Made by a program: the position numbers and the translations under genes
In this document: in pieces, positions 22,724 through 32,972 of the stretch
Layout of the letters: every line of letters begins with the position of its first letter
Position numbering within the stretch: the first letter of the stretch is position 1
The notes under the pieces: model-generated
What the model was told of the DNA's origin: nothing
Databases searched by the model: none
Seen by the model: only the letters and a program-made list of their open reading frames with translations
Origin: Paraphaeosphaeria minitans
Lineage: Eukaryota > Ascomycota > Dothideomycetes > Pleosporales > Didymosphaeriaceae
Direction of reading: 5' to 3'
Assembly: GCA_015832175.1 (NCBI GenBank)
Contig: WJXW01000004.1
Span: 558,001 to 622,000, forward strand
DNA length: 64,000 nt

Positions 22724-23593
22724 ATGTCCCCTCCCACTATGCCCTCCCTCACCCTCTACGACATCTCCTCCCCCCTCATCCCGCGCTCCTACGCGCCCAA
22801 CCCCTCGAAAGCGCGGCTCGCGCTGGGTTTCAAGCAAGCCACCTTCCGCACAGAATGGGTCGACATACCAGACATTGAGCGCGTGCGTAGGAGCCTGGAC
22901 TGCGCGGCGACACGCAAACTCGACGACGGGAGCGACTTCTTCACCCTGCCGATGCTCCAAGATGCGGACACGGGGAGGGTGGTCGGCGACAGCTTCGACA
23001 TCGCCATCCATCTCGACTCCACGTTCCCTCTTCGGCCTCCCCTGCTGCCCCCGCCGCACAGCTTGAAGGGGCGGTGGAGGACGTACGAGAGCCCGGCTAG
23101 GGATACGTTGTTTTTTGCGCCCGTCACGACGAACGCTGAGTCCGCGCATCCGGCGCTGGCACGGTTCAATTTGCACGTCGATACGACGTTTAGTGCGAAT
23201 ATGGCGCTGTATGGACAGTTTTTGCCGTTGCATCCGGAGACGGCGGAGGGGACGAAGGCGCTGATGTGCAGGCGGGCGCATTTGGAGAGCTGGGACGATC
23301 TGGCTATTCCGGAGGAGGCGAGGAGGCCGTTGTTTGAGGGCGCGTTCAAGGAGGCGATGGGGGGGCTGGCGGAGCTGTATGGTGGTAGAGAGGGGGAGGG
23401 TGGGAATGGGGGGAGAGGGGGGATCTGGCTTGAGGGGGAGGAACCTTGTTATGCGGATCTGATTGTGGGGGGTTGGTTGAATATGCTCAGCTGTCTCATG
23501 CCGGAGGAGGAGTGGCGCGAGTTTCGGGGGTGGTTTGGGGGGATCTTTGGGAGGGTGCATGATCAGTTGCAGGAGAGGTTCTATGTGTGTTAG
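22724..23593 (+). CDS. Glutathione S-transferase-like protein
   Basis: Single exon, 289 residues, starting at the ATG before SPPTMPSLTLYDISSP. The N-terminal half has a thioredoxin-like GST layout: a LTLYD beta strand, YAPNPSKARLALGFKQATF (helix 1, strand 2), the cis-Pro strand TLPMLQDADTGRVVGDSFDI and the IAIHLD helix. The C-terminal half is helical with CYADLIVGGWLNML, like the GST C-terminal domain. The expected family role is glutathione conjugation or isomerisation in detoxification or secondary metabolism. The catalytic Ser/Tyr/Cys cannot be assigned by eye. A Gly/Glu-rich insert lies near residues 225-238. It is convergent with the short-chain dehydrogenase gene (198 bp between stops). 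No pathway partner is nearby otherwise. Confidence 0.78.
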   Translation: MSPPTMPSLTLYDISSPLIPRSYAPNPSKARLALGFKQATFRTEWVDIPDIERVRRSLDCAATRKLDDGSDFFTLPMLQDADTGRVVGDSFDIAIHLDSTFPLRPPLLPPPHSLKGRWRTYESPARDTLFFAPVTTNAESAHPALARFNLHVDTTFSANMALYGQFLPLHPETAEGTKALMCRRAHLESWDDLAIPEEARRPLFEGAFKEAMGGLAELYGGREGEGGNGGRGGIWLEGEEPCYADLIVGGWLNMLSCLMPEEEWREFRGWFGGIFGRVHDQLQERFYVC

Positions 23594-23791
23594 TGGGAGG
23601 CGAGAGGCAGTGGAGCATCCATCGATGCTATTGCTGTTGTAAGGTTAGCGAAAGTAAGGTGGTTGTTTCCACACATGCAGGCGCGTGCCTATGCTCTGGC
23701 TCTGGCAAGACATGAATATGTTTACAGTCCAGCTTTCACTCCCATTCTCAGTACCCGAGATCCCCTCCTGGGCACTTAATCCTTCTCCTAC

Positions 23792-24856
23792 CTACTTCTC
23801 CCACACAATCCCCGCATCCCTCTCCCACACACCCCACTCCCGCTTCTTCCTCCCCTCACCCATCAACCCCACAAAACTCGTTCTTTGCTCCATCCACTCC
23901 CAAAAACCCCCTCCCTCCAGCTCATCACCCCAACTAGCCAACCACACCCCCGTCTTCGCGCCCTCATCGCTATCCACTGCAATCCACCTCTCTGTCGCCT
24001 TCAACACCGCAAAAAGCGGATTAGAAATCCACGTCCGCCAAGACACGTCGAGCTTCCCAAAGATAGCCGTCGTAGCAAACCCCGGCATAAAAGCATGAGC
24101 CGTGCGTCCCGGCAACGGAGACGCAGAGAAGCGAGCCTGAAGCAGGGACGCGAAGAGGACCTGTTGTGCTTTGCTCAGGGCATACGCATCAGCCGTGTTT
24201 TCCGGGATCCCCAGAGCGTCCTTGATGCCGGCGGTCGTGCGCGCCAGGATACCGGGTGGGTGGTCTTTCGATGGGGCGGTGTCGTCGCTTTCTCGCAGGA
24301 AGTGCGAGGCCCCGGCGTAGGCCCCGGACGAGCTGGTGAATACCACCCGCGCCGTCGGGGCGAGCTTCGCCTCGAGCAGGTGCGTCGTCAGGTAGCTCCC
24401 TAGGAAATTCGTCGCGTATACGACGTCCAGGCCGTCCTTGCTCTTGGTGGCGGCCCCGACCCCGGCTTCGGCAATGCCCGCGTTGTGCACGAGCATGTCG
24501 ATTTCGCCGTCCCAGTCCCCGCAGAACGCCCGTACGCTGGATAAATCGCCGACGTCGAGGATCCGACAGGTCACGTGTCCCTGGGTCTTGTCGCCGCAGG
24601 AGGAGACGACGCGGTCGACTGCTGCGGCTCCGCGGTCTGCGTTGCGGCAGGCGAGACAGACGTTTGCGCCTTGCTTTGCGAGGGCGACGGCTATGGAGAG
24701 ACCGATGCCGCTGTTGGCGCCGGTTACTATGGCCGTCTGGCCCGAGAGGTTTCTGGGCCGTAATTCCTGTGGTTTGTACAGGCGGGCGAAGATGAGGGCG
24801 AGGAGGGATCGGATTAGAGATGTGTAGAAGGAGAAGAGGGTCGTGGGAGGTGCCAT
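23792..24856 (-). CDS. Short-chain dehydrogenase/reductase (SDR)
   Basis: Single exon, 354 residues. The NAD(P)-binding motif TGANSGIG lies at residues 45-52, NAG at 125-127, the conserved Asn at 150, the catalytic Ser in VVFTSSSGAY (about 175-177) and the active-site Tyr225-x3-Lys229 (YALSK). An N-terminal hydrophobic stretch (residues 8-26) may anchor it to a membrane. The motif set is that of classical/intermediate SDRs, related to the retinol-dehydrogenase and WW-oxidoreductase-like group in fungi. The substrate cannot be inferred. It is convergent with the GST-like gene. The C-terminus is long and Trp-rich (WEWMEQ, WGVWERDAG). Confidence 0.9.
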   Translation of the reverse strand: MAPPTTLFSFYTSLIRSLLALIFARLYKPQELRPRNLSGQTAIVTGANSGIGLSIAVALAKQGANVCLACRNADRGAAAVDRVVSSCGDKTQGHVTCRILDVGDLSSVRAFCGDWDGEIDMLVHNAGIAEAGVGAATKSKDGLDVVYATNFLGSYLTTHLLEAKLAPTARVVFTSSSGAYAGASHFLRESDDTAPSKDHPPGILARTTAGIKDALGIPENTADAYALSKAQQVLFASLLQARFSASPLPGRTAHAFMPGFATTAIFGKLDVSWRTWISNPLFAVLKATERWIAVDSDEGAKTGVWLASWGDELEGGGFWEWMEQRTSFVGLMGEGRKKREWGVWERDAGIVWEK

Positions 24857-26877
24857 GTTGGGTTTTTTTTGTTGCGACCAGGATAAGGACGCACTTTGGA
24901 AGCTTTATGGTATATTTTCCTGGTGGCCTGAGTGAGGTAGATACTACCCCGGTGTGGCATTCTGCGGGGTGGGAGTACCTACAGGCTCCGGATGACGTTA
25001 TGGTTGGGCGTTTACCCTGACCGCTAGGCTGTGGAGGGCAATTGGTCCTGGAGTTTTTGCGAGGTACGGGCAAATGTGTAATGCTTGCTCCGACTCCTGT
25101 CGGGTGATCGGCTATTCCATGGCCGTATGCTTCGTTCATCAGAATTGTCATGGAATAGGTTCTCTTGAGGCGGACGAAAAAGATTGGCCGAACAAGTAAG
25201 GCAAACCAGACAAACGACGCGTGGACTGTGTACTATCGGACGTCAGTTTCTATCGGCTCCACTGTGTGCCAAAAGTAGCCTACGTGATAATGCGGGATCA
25301 GGGTAGGTATAATCCTATCGCTAACAAGCTTAGCAGCGAGTCGTCCAGGTTCATCCTACGGTTTCCTATAACATACCTATTAGACCATCTTTCCTGCACG
25401 CAACGGCTACACGGCTAGTGCCCAAACGCTAATAGATATATCATTGAAATCTTTTGAGGTAACTTTACAACTTGGTAATCTCCCCTGTGCGCTGGCCTCG
25501 AGGCAGTCGCACCAGTGTTTGACTTCGGTATTCCGGTGAGCCCGCATGAAGGGAAAGCGTCCGGATCCATCTTTTGAACTCCCCTGATTAGAAGAACCAG
25601 AGCCCGGTGTTTGGCACTTTGGATTTGATAGCATTGTTGCACCTGATGATAGGTCTACAGTTGGGAAGGATTCCAATCCAGGAGATGGTTCCTCGATTTA
25701 TCAGACTACGCGTCTACGAGAGCTCCAAGGTGCAATTGGTTCCAGTCTGTTTTTTTTCATTTCTTCGACCTTCCTCACAGCCAGAAATAGCTGGAATATC
25801 TTCGCAGAGAGTTCAATATTGAGCGAGCTTTGATCGGAGAAGCTTCCTAAGCTGTCCCGGCCACCACTTGGCTACCTACAAGCGAAGGTAAGCATGAAAA
25901 AAAAGAACGTCGGAGTAGGTTGGTGGGGTACGTGCGATTCGTCGATGGTCAATGAAGACCGGAAGAATCTGATGCATTCGTGGAGCGTGTCGATTGCCTT
26001 ACGATGTTCTTCTTGCTGCCGTGGCCATTTAACATTACGGTTTACCCAATTACCTTCTTGATCTTGAACTTGCTGCTGGCGATGAATGAGATCAAATTAG
26101 CATCCACCTCGGGTAGTTGGGTTTGACACAGATCAGTCGTGCCGTGAATACCTGATATGTCTTCGAAGCTGTTCCGTTAATGATCCTGCTGTTGGATGAA
26201 GCGTTCGAGCTGCTCCAAAAACCCCAAGGGCGAGTGCAATGAGCTGCACGACGAGGTCTCGCGATTCTGCAGCTGCGTGCTTCACTGAGGTCACATATTA
26301 TGTGAGGGATTGTTGCTGCTAGATAGCTAGGCTAAGAAGCCCCGCGATGTCTGTGATGATGCTGACCAGATCAGTATTGCGTTAGAGAAGGCCACTACGA
26401 TGTCCTTGCGGATGCTGCATACGACAGCAGTGATGGAGTTTTGGTCGTTAGGCTTCGACTTGAGTGAATACTTCCAGTTCAGCTTGGGAAGGCGAAGCGC
26501 GCCCCAAGGAATATGCACATGCAAGGCTGACGGTAAGGCACAGTTCGTGCAATGTAAAACTCAGTTTATTAGGCTGTGACATCAAAATTAGCCAATTTTC
26601 ATTGGGCTCACGATACAGACCCGCTCGGAAGTGATCGCTACCCCTCCGTCATGCAGATCGTCGCTACAGTTTGGCACGCATCACGTCAGTGCTTCTGAGC
26701 CCGATCGGTACTCGAATTCGGACGAGGCTTTGCGCAGCGCGAACACGATCGAAGACGCCGGTCCTTCTACCATCCAATACCTCTTCACAGGATGTCAATC
26801 CTCAATGAAGTCTGTATTTGCAAAACACATGGTGTATATTGCAGCGAAAACACGATATAGGATATATATTCCAATCA
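24857..26877. other. Gene-poor 2 kb containing a dead STAND-type gene
   Basis: There is no intact gene here. The STAND N-terminal relic at 25932-26375 is annotated separately. Short open frames around 25407-25676 on the minus strand may be its eroded continuation but carry no motif I can name. Confidence 0.5.
25932..26375 (-). pseudogene. Relic of a fungal STAND/NLR N-terminal domain
   Basis: Reading down the minus strand gives, in order: DLVSIITDIAGLLSLAI, stop, QQQSLT, stop, YVTSVKHAAAESRDLVVQL; a frame change; GFLEQLERFIQQQDH, stop, RNSFEDISG; LCQTQLPEVDANLISFIASS then KFKIKK; then KWPRQQEEHRKAIDTLHECI and RFFRSSLTIDES. This order and these motifs (ADIAGLxSLxI, YVxSVKxA, xLExLExF, CxxQLxxVxxxL, LKWPxxxEExxxxIxxLHxxIxxFxxSLTID) are those of the N-terminal domain of many fungal STAND (NACHT/NB-ARC-ankyrin) proteins. 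The stops at 26321-26319 (TAG) and 26300-26298 (TAA) and the later TAA each fit CAG or CAA mutated by one C-to-T change. No NTPase or repeat domain follows. Confidence 0.75.
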
Positions 26878-28284
26878 TCACTCGTCTTCCGACCAGCCGG
26901 GTGGTAGCCAGCCTATAGGCCGTGGTCTCCACAGCCCAGGATACTTCTGCGGTCCACGTATCTGCCTTGTTTCGCTCGACGGCTCCGAGACTGGTGATCC
27001 CGTTTCAATGCCATCTACTTCCATCTCGTCCGGGCCAGCTTCAGGCCTCGGCGGAAGCACTTGGGCGCCATCATCTTCATCTACATCCTCTTTCGCGACT
27101 TCCAAAATCTCGAGCCATGACTTCCTTCCGGGCACACTGCCATCCTTCAACAGGTTCCCCGCTAGCTTTAGCGTCCAGAACGTAGGTGTCGAGAGACAGA
27201 GACCCAGCACGTCATCCAGCAATTTTCTTCGCCGGGGCTCTTGCGACTCCTGCTGCCAATTTGCCGAGTCGAGTACGCGGACCACCCACGCACACATGCC
27301 CTCCATCGCGGGATCCTCTTCCACGCTTGCCGTACCGCGCCCCGGCAGGGCCAGCGCTTCGATCATTCGCTCCATCAACGTCTTTATGAATCCTGAATCG
27401 ATGCTGCCGAGCGCGGTAACAAACGGCGTCCACATGAGATATGCGCCCTCCATGCTGCTCCCCAACTTCTTGCCTACAGGGAGGATGTTTCTCTCCGCAA
27501 CCAACAAGTGCACTAGTATTTTCCTCTTCACGGTCCCTTCCGCCCCAATGCTGAGCCAGCTCCCGACCGCATTATCCGCAGCCCGCGGGCTTTTACTCCT
27601 GCTCTTGATCTCCGTCTTGCGCTCCTTGACGTAGCTTTTCAGCACGCCCTGCAGCCTTTCCTTGACCTCACGCTCGTCGAGCGGCTGCACGCTTCCAGCA
27701 GGCGCAAGAAGCGCATCGAGATGCGACCAGTAGTGTTCCCACAGCCACTCGAGGCTCTCGTTCGCGGCGCGCTTGAGCTCGGCGAGCGAGGGCAGATGGC
27801 GGTGGACGATGCGGTGGCGGGTTTCGCGGAGGGAGGCGGGGAACTGGGGCGTGGTTTGGGAGGGAAGACTGATGCGCGCGAGGTCGGTTTGCGTGTCGAG
27901 GAGGCCGGTTACGAATCTACATGCCGTGTTGGAGAGGGAGAGCGGGAGAAATCAGTGTGAAGGTACCTTGATATCGCGGTCGCATACACGAATCTCAGCG
28001 CGTGAGATGGCACGCCCTTTTCACCATCGCGCAGCTTGGCTTCGACCATATCCGCCGTGCTCTCCAGCAGCAACGGCAGCTCGAGCTTGCGCGCCCGCCA
28101 TGCGATGATCTGAGGGCCATGTCTCAGCGAGCTACTCGTCAAAATGTGGTGGACACGGCGGTCAACGAACCTTGCTCACTGCTCTCTCTCGCGCAACGTC
28201 GTCGTCGGCAGCGAAGAGATCGCGCCGTACGGCAAGCAGCTCATCGGCATCTCGCCAGGGCGTAACGACGAATTGCGGCGCCAT
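26878..28284 (-). CDS. LAS1: Las1-family pre-rRNA processing endonuclease
   Basis: Exons on the minus strand are 28284-28171, 28109-27967 and 27916-26878, with introns of 61 and 50 nt; the product is 431 residues. Las1, with Grc3, cleaves ITS2 during 60S ribosome maturation in the nucleus. Seen are the Las1 N-terminus (FVVTPWRDADELLAVRRDLF, then AVSKIIAWRAR), FVTGLLDTQ across intron 2, and the HEPN RNase motif R119-H120-x3-H124 (RHRIVHRHLPSLAELKRAA) followed by ESLEWLWEHYW. The C-terminal half is less conserved and acidic, ending GWLPPGWSEDE. The donor of intron 1 is uncertain: GTTCGT at 28170 keeps the family AVxKxxAW spacing, while the stronger-looking GTGAGC nine bases earlier is also in frame and would drop three residues. 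Confidence 0.9.
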
Positions 28285-28602
28285 GGCGAGGCCCGCGGCG
28301 CTACCAGAACATTTTCGAGGTTTGAAGCGGCATGCGCTAGGCTTTAACGCCCACTTTAAATCCGTGCGCTGCAACACCACGACAAGTTTTGTTAACGACC
28401 ATCGGCCTTGACAACTGCATCTTCTCGAGCTTCTACACTTCACTTCGGGTCTGTCTACGAGCCTTTCTACCATCCCCGTTCATATGGGGTGGGACTTGCT
28501 TCCGTCTCTTGATCGATGGATCATCGGCCAGTCGTTCATCAAAAGAGGACAAATACAAGTATATTTGAAGGCCAGATCGATCCATTGCCGGCCTGGGACT
28601 GC

Positions 28603-28670
28603 TGTGCCTCTTACCAGCAGCTAGAGAAGCCTGTTTTGTGCCTCTTGCCAGCAGCTAGAGAAGCCAGTTC
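28603..28670. repeat. 34-bp tandem duplication
   Basis: Two copies around GTGCCTCTTRCCAGCAGCTA, with a period of 34 bp. Confidence 0.85.
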
Positions 28671-30309
28671 CATAGCGCCGGCGTCACAGTAGGTACGTTT
28701 TGCAGTGACACGAGGGGAGATGTGGCTCGATAACAAAGAAGGCTTCGGCACCGTCATTACGACCGTCTAGCTCCTCGTCTTAGTTCGGAGACTCGACGTA
28801 TGCCTCGCGATGAAATAGTCTACCCAACTTGGGGAGGCGTGCACTACCGAAGCACCAGAGACGAAGCATCTGGGTGTCATGTATGGCAGCACAACAGGGC
28901 CACAGTATCAGATCAACGCCAACCCCCAACAACAGTCAACCCGCCCTCGGAGCATCGACAGCGACACGTGGATGCGTGCCTTCGCGCGTCCTGGCGCCTT
29001 GTGCCGTCCCATCCATCCGTCAACACCACCACCACGACCCAGCAATTTTTCTTTTTTAGCAGCCCCCGCTCCCGACTGCGGTAGTCCATCGATAGGCGCG
29101 TGCGTGCGAACCTATTGGCGCCCCACCCCATACCCACCCCACCTCACCTCACCTCCCCTCTCCCTTAGATACCCCCTATAACAACGCTACCGCGCCCGCG
29201 GCCATCCGAAAAAAGCTCGTCAACGGTCCAGAAAAACCTCTGACCTCATCCGGAGCCCGATCCTTCCAGCGCGCTTCTCCCGCCCGCCCGCGCGTGCAGT
29301 AGCCCGGCCCCGAGGTGTGAGACGCGCAACGCAGCGGAATTGTCTTTGCTGCACGCGAGGAGCCCGCGACGCCGATTGTGCCGTCGCGGGCGGATACCCG
29401 CCGGGCACGAGACGAGCGCATGGCAGTGGCAGCAGCAGCAGCAGCAGTGGCACGCACGCACGCACGACAGCGCGACGGAGGATGGAGCGAGCCGCGCTGA
29501 CTGGGTCTTGACTCTCGATTGACTTGCAGTGCGTGAGTGAGTGAGCAAGCTGGGGTGCGGGCTACGGTGCAGCGCTGTGCTTCCTTGCTTTGCTGGCACG
29601 ACGACGACGAAGGCGGCGGCGGCGGCGCATGGCAGGATGTAAGTTTACGGTGCGGTGGCTTCCCTTGGCACAGCAGCCAGCGCTGCGTCTGTGATGCCGG
29701 AACGCTATCTACCACCAGCCCACACCAACATCTACCACTCTTCCTGTGGAAATATCAACGCAAAGCTCCCTCTCCCCAGCGGAAATAGTAACACAAACGT
29801 CTCCAGACGCGGGGCGGGGGCAGACGCCAGACGCCAGGCGCACCCGCGACGTCCGCAACGACACGAGAAGCCACGGCATGCCGACAAACGTGCTCACAAA
29901 CCTTCCACCACACGACTCTTTTTTTTAGCATTAACATTGGGCTCGCTCACTCGCTCCACGCGTGCTTGATGCAGCTTGCGCCGACGCGAACCCACGACGA
30001 CCCCAAACGCCAACGCCAAACGCCACGCACGCCAAACGCCCTACCAGAGAACCACCGAGAATCCGAGATGACGACGGGGCGGGCGGGCGAGCAAGCAAGC
30101 AAGCAAGCAGTCCTCGACTCGCTCCGCTTCCGCTTCCGGCGTGCTTTTGGTGCACCTAGTTTACTTTTCGGCCACACGCCCGGCCCAATCCGCCGCCCAC
30201 GCGACGCTTTCGCCTCGCCTCACCGTTAGCGTCGCCCATCTACCTAGGTACCTATATTCTTTCTTCCAACAGTGGGCATTTCTCGCGCGGGCGACGTAGG
30301 TACGCAGTA

Positions 30310-30339
30310 GTCTAGTCTAGTCTAGTCTAGTCTAGTCTA
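30310..30339. repeat. TCTAG pentanucleotide repeat, six units
   Basis: Six TCTAG-type units run directly into the TACCTAGGTACC tracts. Confidence 0.95.
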
Positions 30340-30840
30340 CCTAGGTACCTACCTAGTCCATCGTCCCCTTCTTAGCGAAACCCAAACCGACTTTCCCGAG
30401 ATCCAGGTCGCTAGACAACCTACCTACCTAGCCTGCGGAAGCCGTGGGCTGATGTTGAAGAGAGAAAAAAAAGAAAAAAAGAGTGCGTGGAGCTTTGTTG
30501 GTTGGTCCGCGACTGAGGGAGGCAAGCTGGGCACGGCAGGGCACGGCAAAAGGTAGGCAACCGGGCACGGCAGTCGACTTGGAAACTGGGAACGGACGCT
30601 TTGGAAAGTGTGCAGAGTACAACGAGTTTTGTCGAGTGGGCTCGCATGGTGGCTGCGCTAAGCTAGGTGATGCTGTTGTTTCGTCTACCCACGTCTCGTC
30701 TCGTCTTGTCTGAGACATGCATCCATCCAACACGTCGGCCGACGCCGCGTGTTCACGCCTCTGCAGGCTTGGGCATCTGTATCCGTTTGCGACACCCGTC
30801 TCCATTACACAATAAATCCAACGCCAACGCCAACGCTATG

Positions 30841-31929
30841 CTAGAGGTAGGAAATCCTGTTCATAGCCAACCGTATCCATATCCAGCGTCCCGCACCGGC
30901 AGGGAAGGCTGCTTGAGGTGTTGGTACCACCACTCCTTGGTGATGTTCTCGTCCTCGTCGAAGAAGAAGCTGTCCGTCCATGGTACCGGCAGGCTGGGTC
31001 TTGGCAGAAGCGACCGGGGCCAGGGGTGCAGGGGGTGGTGGCAGTTCTTCCTCTCCGTCGTCAGAGCTGGCATCGTCATCTTGGTCTTCGTCATCTTCGT
31101 CGTCGTCCTCCTCCGGCGGCTGCCACGTCTCTTCAAGCTTGAGGCCCTTTCCGGTCGCCTCACCTAGGGGAGAGCTCCAATCAAGGGAAGAGTCGGAGAC
31201 GTCGTAGAGACCCATGCCGATCAGCTCCTTGCCGGAATCTTCCATGCTTGCGTCTGCCTGTTGCTCTTCGGCCTCGGCAGGGTGCTGAATAGGGAGAAAT
31301 TCCATCGACTCATTTTGTGACGCAGTTTGCTCCTGGTGTTTGCGAGCCCACTCCTGCAGGTACCATGGCATGGGTTCTGTGGTAGGCGTAGAGTATGCCG
31401 AGTGAAGATAGGATTGTTGAGATTGCTGAGTCTGCCAGCTGGAGTCGGAGTCTTGAGAACCGCGGTGGGTTTCGTAGCCAGTCATGTAAGTGTGATATGG
31501 CTGAGTGTTGCCCGCACCCATGGGATTTCTCGAAGAGAATGAATAGAAATCGGGTTGGTCCGAATAGTTTTGAGACCAGTCTTGCGACTGATCAAACATG
31601 GTGGACTGAGGCCGAGTGTAGTACTGGCTGGATGAGGGATGCCAGCTCATTGGGCGAGTGGTGGCAGGCTCGCCCAATGGCTCGATGTCCTCATTGGTGG
31701 TAATACCCATCATCATGTTGTAATGGTCGTCGAGAGTTGCGTAGAGCTTTGCTCCCGTGGTGGTCTTTCTGCGTTCGACGGTCCGCGGGCTGTTGTGGTT
31801 GCTCCGCGGCTTCTCGATGCGGTATGGGTGAGCTGATTGGCTGGTGGAGCTTCGTGCCGTGCGGTACGGATTGGGAGCATATGCGGTCACGTTGGCGGCC
31901 ATGTTGTATGGCGAGAGCGAGTTGGTCAT
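30841..31929 (-). CDS. Acidic, Gln/Ser-rich fungal protein of unknown function, 3' frame apparently shifted
   Basis: As read, it is a 362-residue single-exon frame from an ATG at 31929 (a second Met at 31902, before AANVTAYAPNPYR, is an equally good start). The product is hydrophilic, Ser/Gln/Tyr-rich, with MPWYLQEWARKHQEQ near residue 195 and a strongly acidic tract (EEDDDEDDEDQDDD). No family is recognised with certainty. The final 40 residues in this frame (LLLRRGREHHQGVVVP and on) look unlike the rest, whereas the next frame over the same bases reads DSFFFDEDENITKEWWYQHL then PSLPVRDAGYGYGW and stops at 30861. The acidic protein probably continues into that frame. No intron of workable length joins them, so a one-base indel between about 31160 and 30990 (assembly error or mutation) is likely. 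A 14-codon repeat spans the start. Confidence 0.6.
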   Translation of the reverse strand: MTNSLSPYNMAANVTAYAPNPYRTARSSTSQSAHPYRIEKPRSNHNSPRTVERRKTTTGAKLYATLDDHYNMMMGITTNEDIEPLGEPATTRPMSWHPSSSQYYTRPQSTMFDQSQDWSQNYSDQPDFYSFSSRNPMGAGNTQPYHTYMTGYETHRGSQDSDSSWQTQQSQQSYLHSAYSTPTTEPMPWYLQEWARKHQEQTASQNESMEFLPIQHPAEAEEQQADASMEDSGKELIGMGLYDVSDSSLDWSSPLGEATGKGLKLEETWQPPEEDDDEDDEDQDDDASSDDGEEELPPPPAPLAPVASAKTQPAGTMDGQLLLRRGREHHQGVVVPTPQAAFPAGAGRWIWIRLAMNRISYL

Positions 31930-32000
31930 GCTGGGAGAGGGCAGTAGATGTGTCGAGAGCGAGTTGGTCCTGCTGGGAGAGGGCAGTAGATATGTCGAGG
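31917..32000. repeat. 42-bp tandem duplication across the start of the acidic protein gene
   Basis: Two copies beginning GCGAGTTGGTC lie at 31917-31958 and 31959-32000. The period of 42 bp is 14 codons. In the gene's frame it reads TNSLSTHLLPSPS twice, and that frame stays open about 100 bp upstream of the annotated ATG without another ATG. Confidence 0.85.
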
Positions 32001-32582
32001 GTGCGTGGGGCGTGGTGTGTCGGGTGGTCCGGAGTCACAAAGATCAGAGTCGTTGGTAGGCATGGGGCATGTGCATAGGTATATGGGGTGCCAAGCAAGG
32101 CAGACGATTTGGGAAGGATGGGTGGGAGAGTGTAGAGGGACGGCTACGATGCAACTGCCTTGCCAGGACGGCCTAGGTGAGCAAGAGGACAAGCGTACCG
32201 AGAGGGGCACACAGTGCCGGCAAGGAAGCGGCGGCATGCTATACGGCGACCAAGGGATGTGAAGGAACGACACTACTGTGACGGCCAGGCGGCTGGTGAG
32301 GACGGGAGGTGATGATGGACCAACAAGTCACCACGGTGGAGGCAGGCGACGAAAGGGAAGAAGGGCAATTTGCGGCCGAATGGCAGGGCCGTGGGCCAGC
32401 ATGGGGCGCGTTGCAGCGACGGGCATCCGTGCATGGGCGGAGAACGTCCACATGGCGGACAGGCAGGGTGGGTGGTGCGACTGGGGGTCGGCAGTGCTAA
32501 ATGTGCGACTCGTAGCGGGCGGGCCAGGGCTAGGGCCAGGAGACAGCAGGGAGGGAGGCGAGGTGGTGTTGGTGAGAGCCTA

Positions 32583-32617
32583 GAGGAGACGAGGAGACGA
32601 GGAGACGAGGAGACGAG
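32583..32617. repeat. 8-bp GAGGAGAC array
   Basis: About four units of GAGGAGAC in tandem. Confidence 0.9.
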
Positions 32618-32844
32618 GCGGTCAAGGGCTGCAAGGCTGCAAGTGTGCAAGTGTGCAAGTGGTTTTAGCCGCCTGGAGGGGAGAGTTGGCGCCGGGGGCG
32701 AAGGAGGAGGGAGTGGGCCCAGCGACGAGACCAGGGTCCGTTTGAGGGGAGACGCGTCTTTGAAGTGGTGACTAGCGAGTGGGCTGGTGGGTGAGCCGGT
32801 AGCTAGGCTGGTATGGGCTGGCAACTGGGCCGGTGAGTGGGTTG

Positions 32845-32972
32845 GTGACTGGGCTGGTAACTTGACTGATTGACTGGGCTGGTGACTGGGCTGGTGACTG
32901 CGCTGGTGACTGCGCTGGTGACTGCGCTGGTGACTGCGCTGGTGACTGGGCTGGTAACTTGACTGATTGACT
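32845..32972. repeat. 12-bp GGTGACTGSGCT array with duplicated flank
   Basis: Tandem 12-bp units (GGTGACTGCGCT/GGTGACTGGGCT) are bounded on both sides by the same segment, GGGCTGGTAACTTGACTGAT. The minus-strand frame over it repeats Gln-(Pro/Arg)-Ser-His and is a repeat artefact. Confidence 0.9.

Larger units (their letters stand above)
28285..30840. other. Gene-poor, low-complexity 2.5 kb
   Basis: No credible gene is seen. Contents are a 34-bp tandem duplication (about 28603-28670), CAG and CACG runs near 29430-29465, GCAA repeats near 30090-30108, a TCTAG pentamer array (30310-30339) flanked by TACCTAGGTACC tracts, and an A-rich run near 30465-30480. Long frames such as 29715-29176 (-) are compositionally biased and not convincing. 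Confidence 0.55.

Noticed and set aside
22511..23560. 349-codon minus-strand frame
   Set aside because: It is antisense to the GST-like gene and is biased to Arg/Pro with no motif.
22724..24856. GST-like plus SDR genes as part of a secondary-metabolite cluster
   Set aside because: No backbone synthase, P450, transporter or cluster regulator lies nearby, and two enzymes side by side are not enough.
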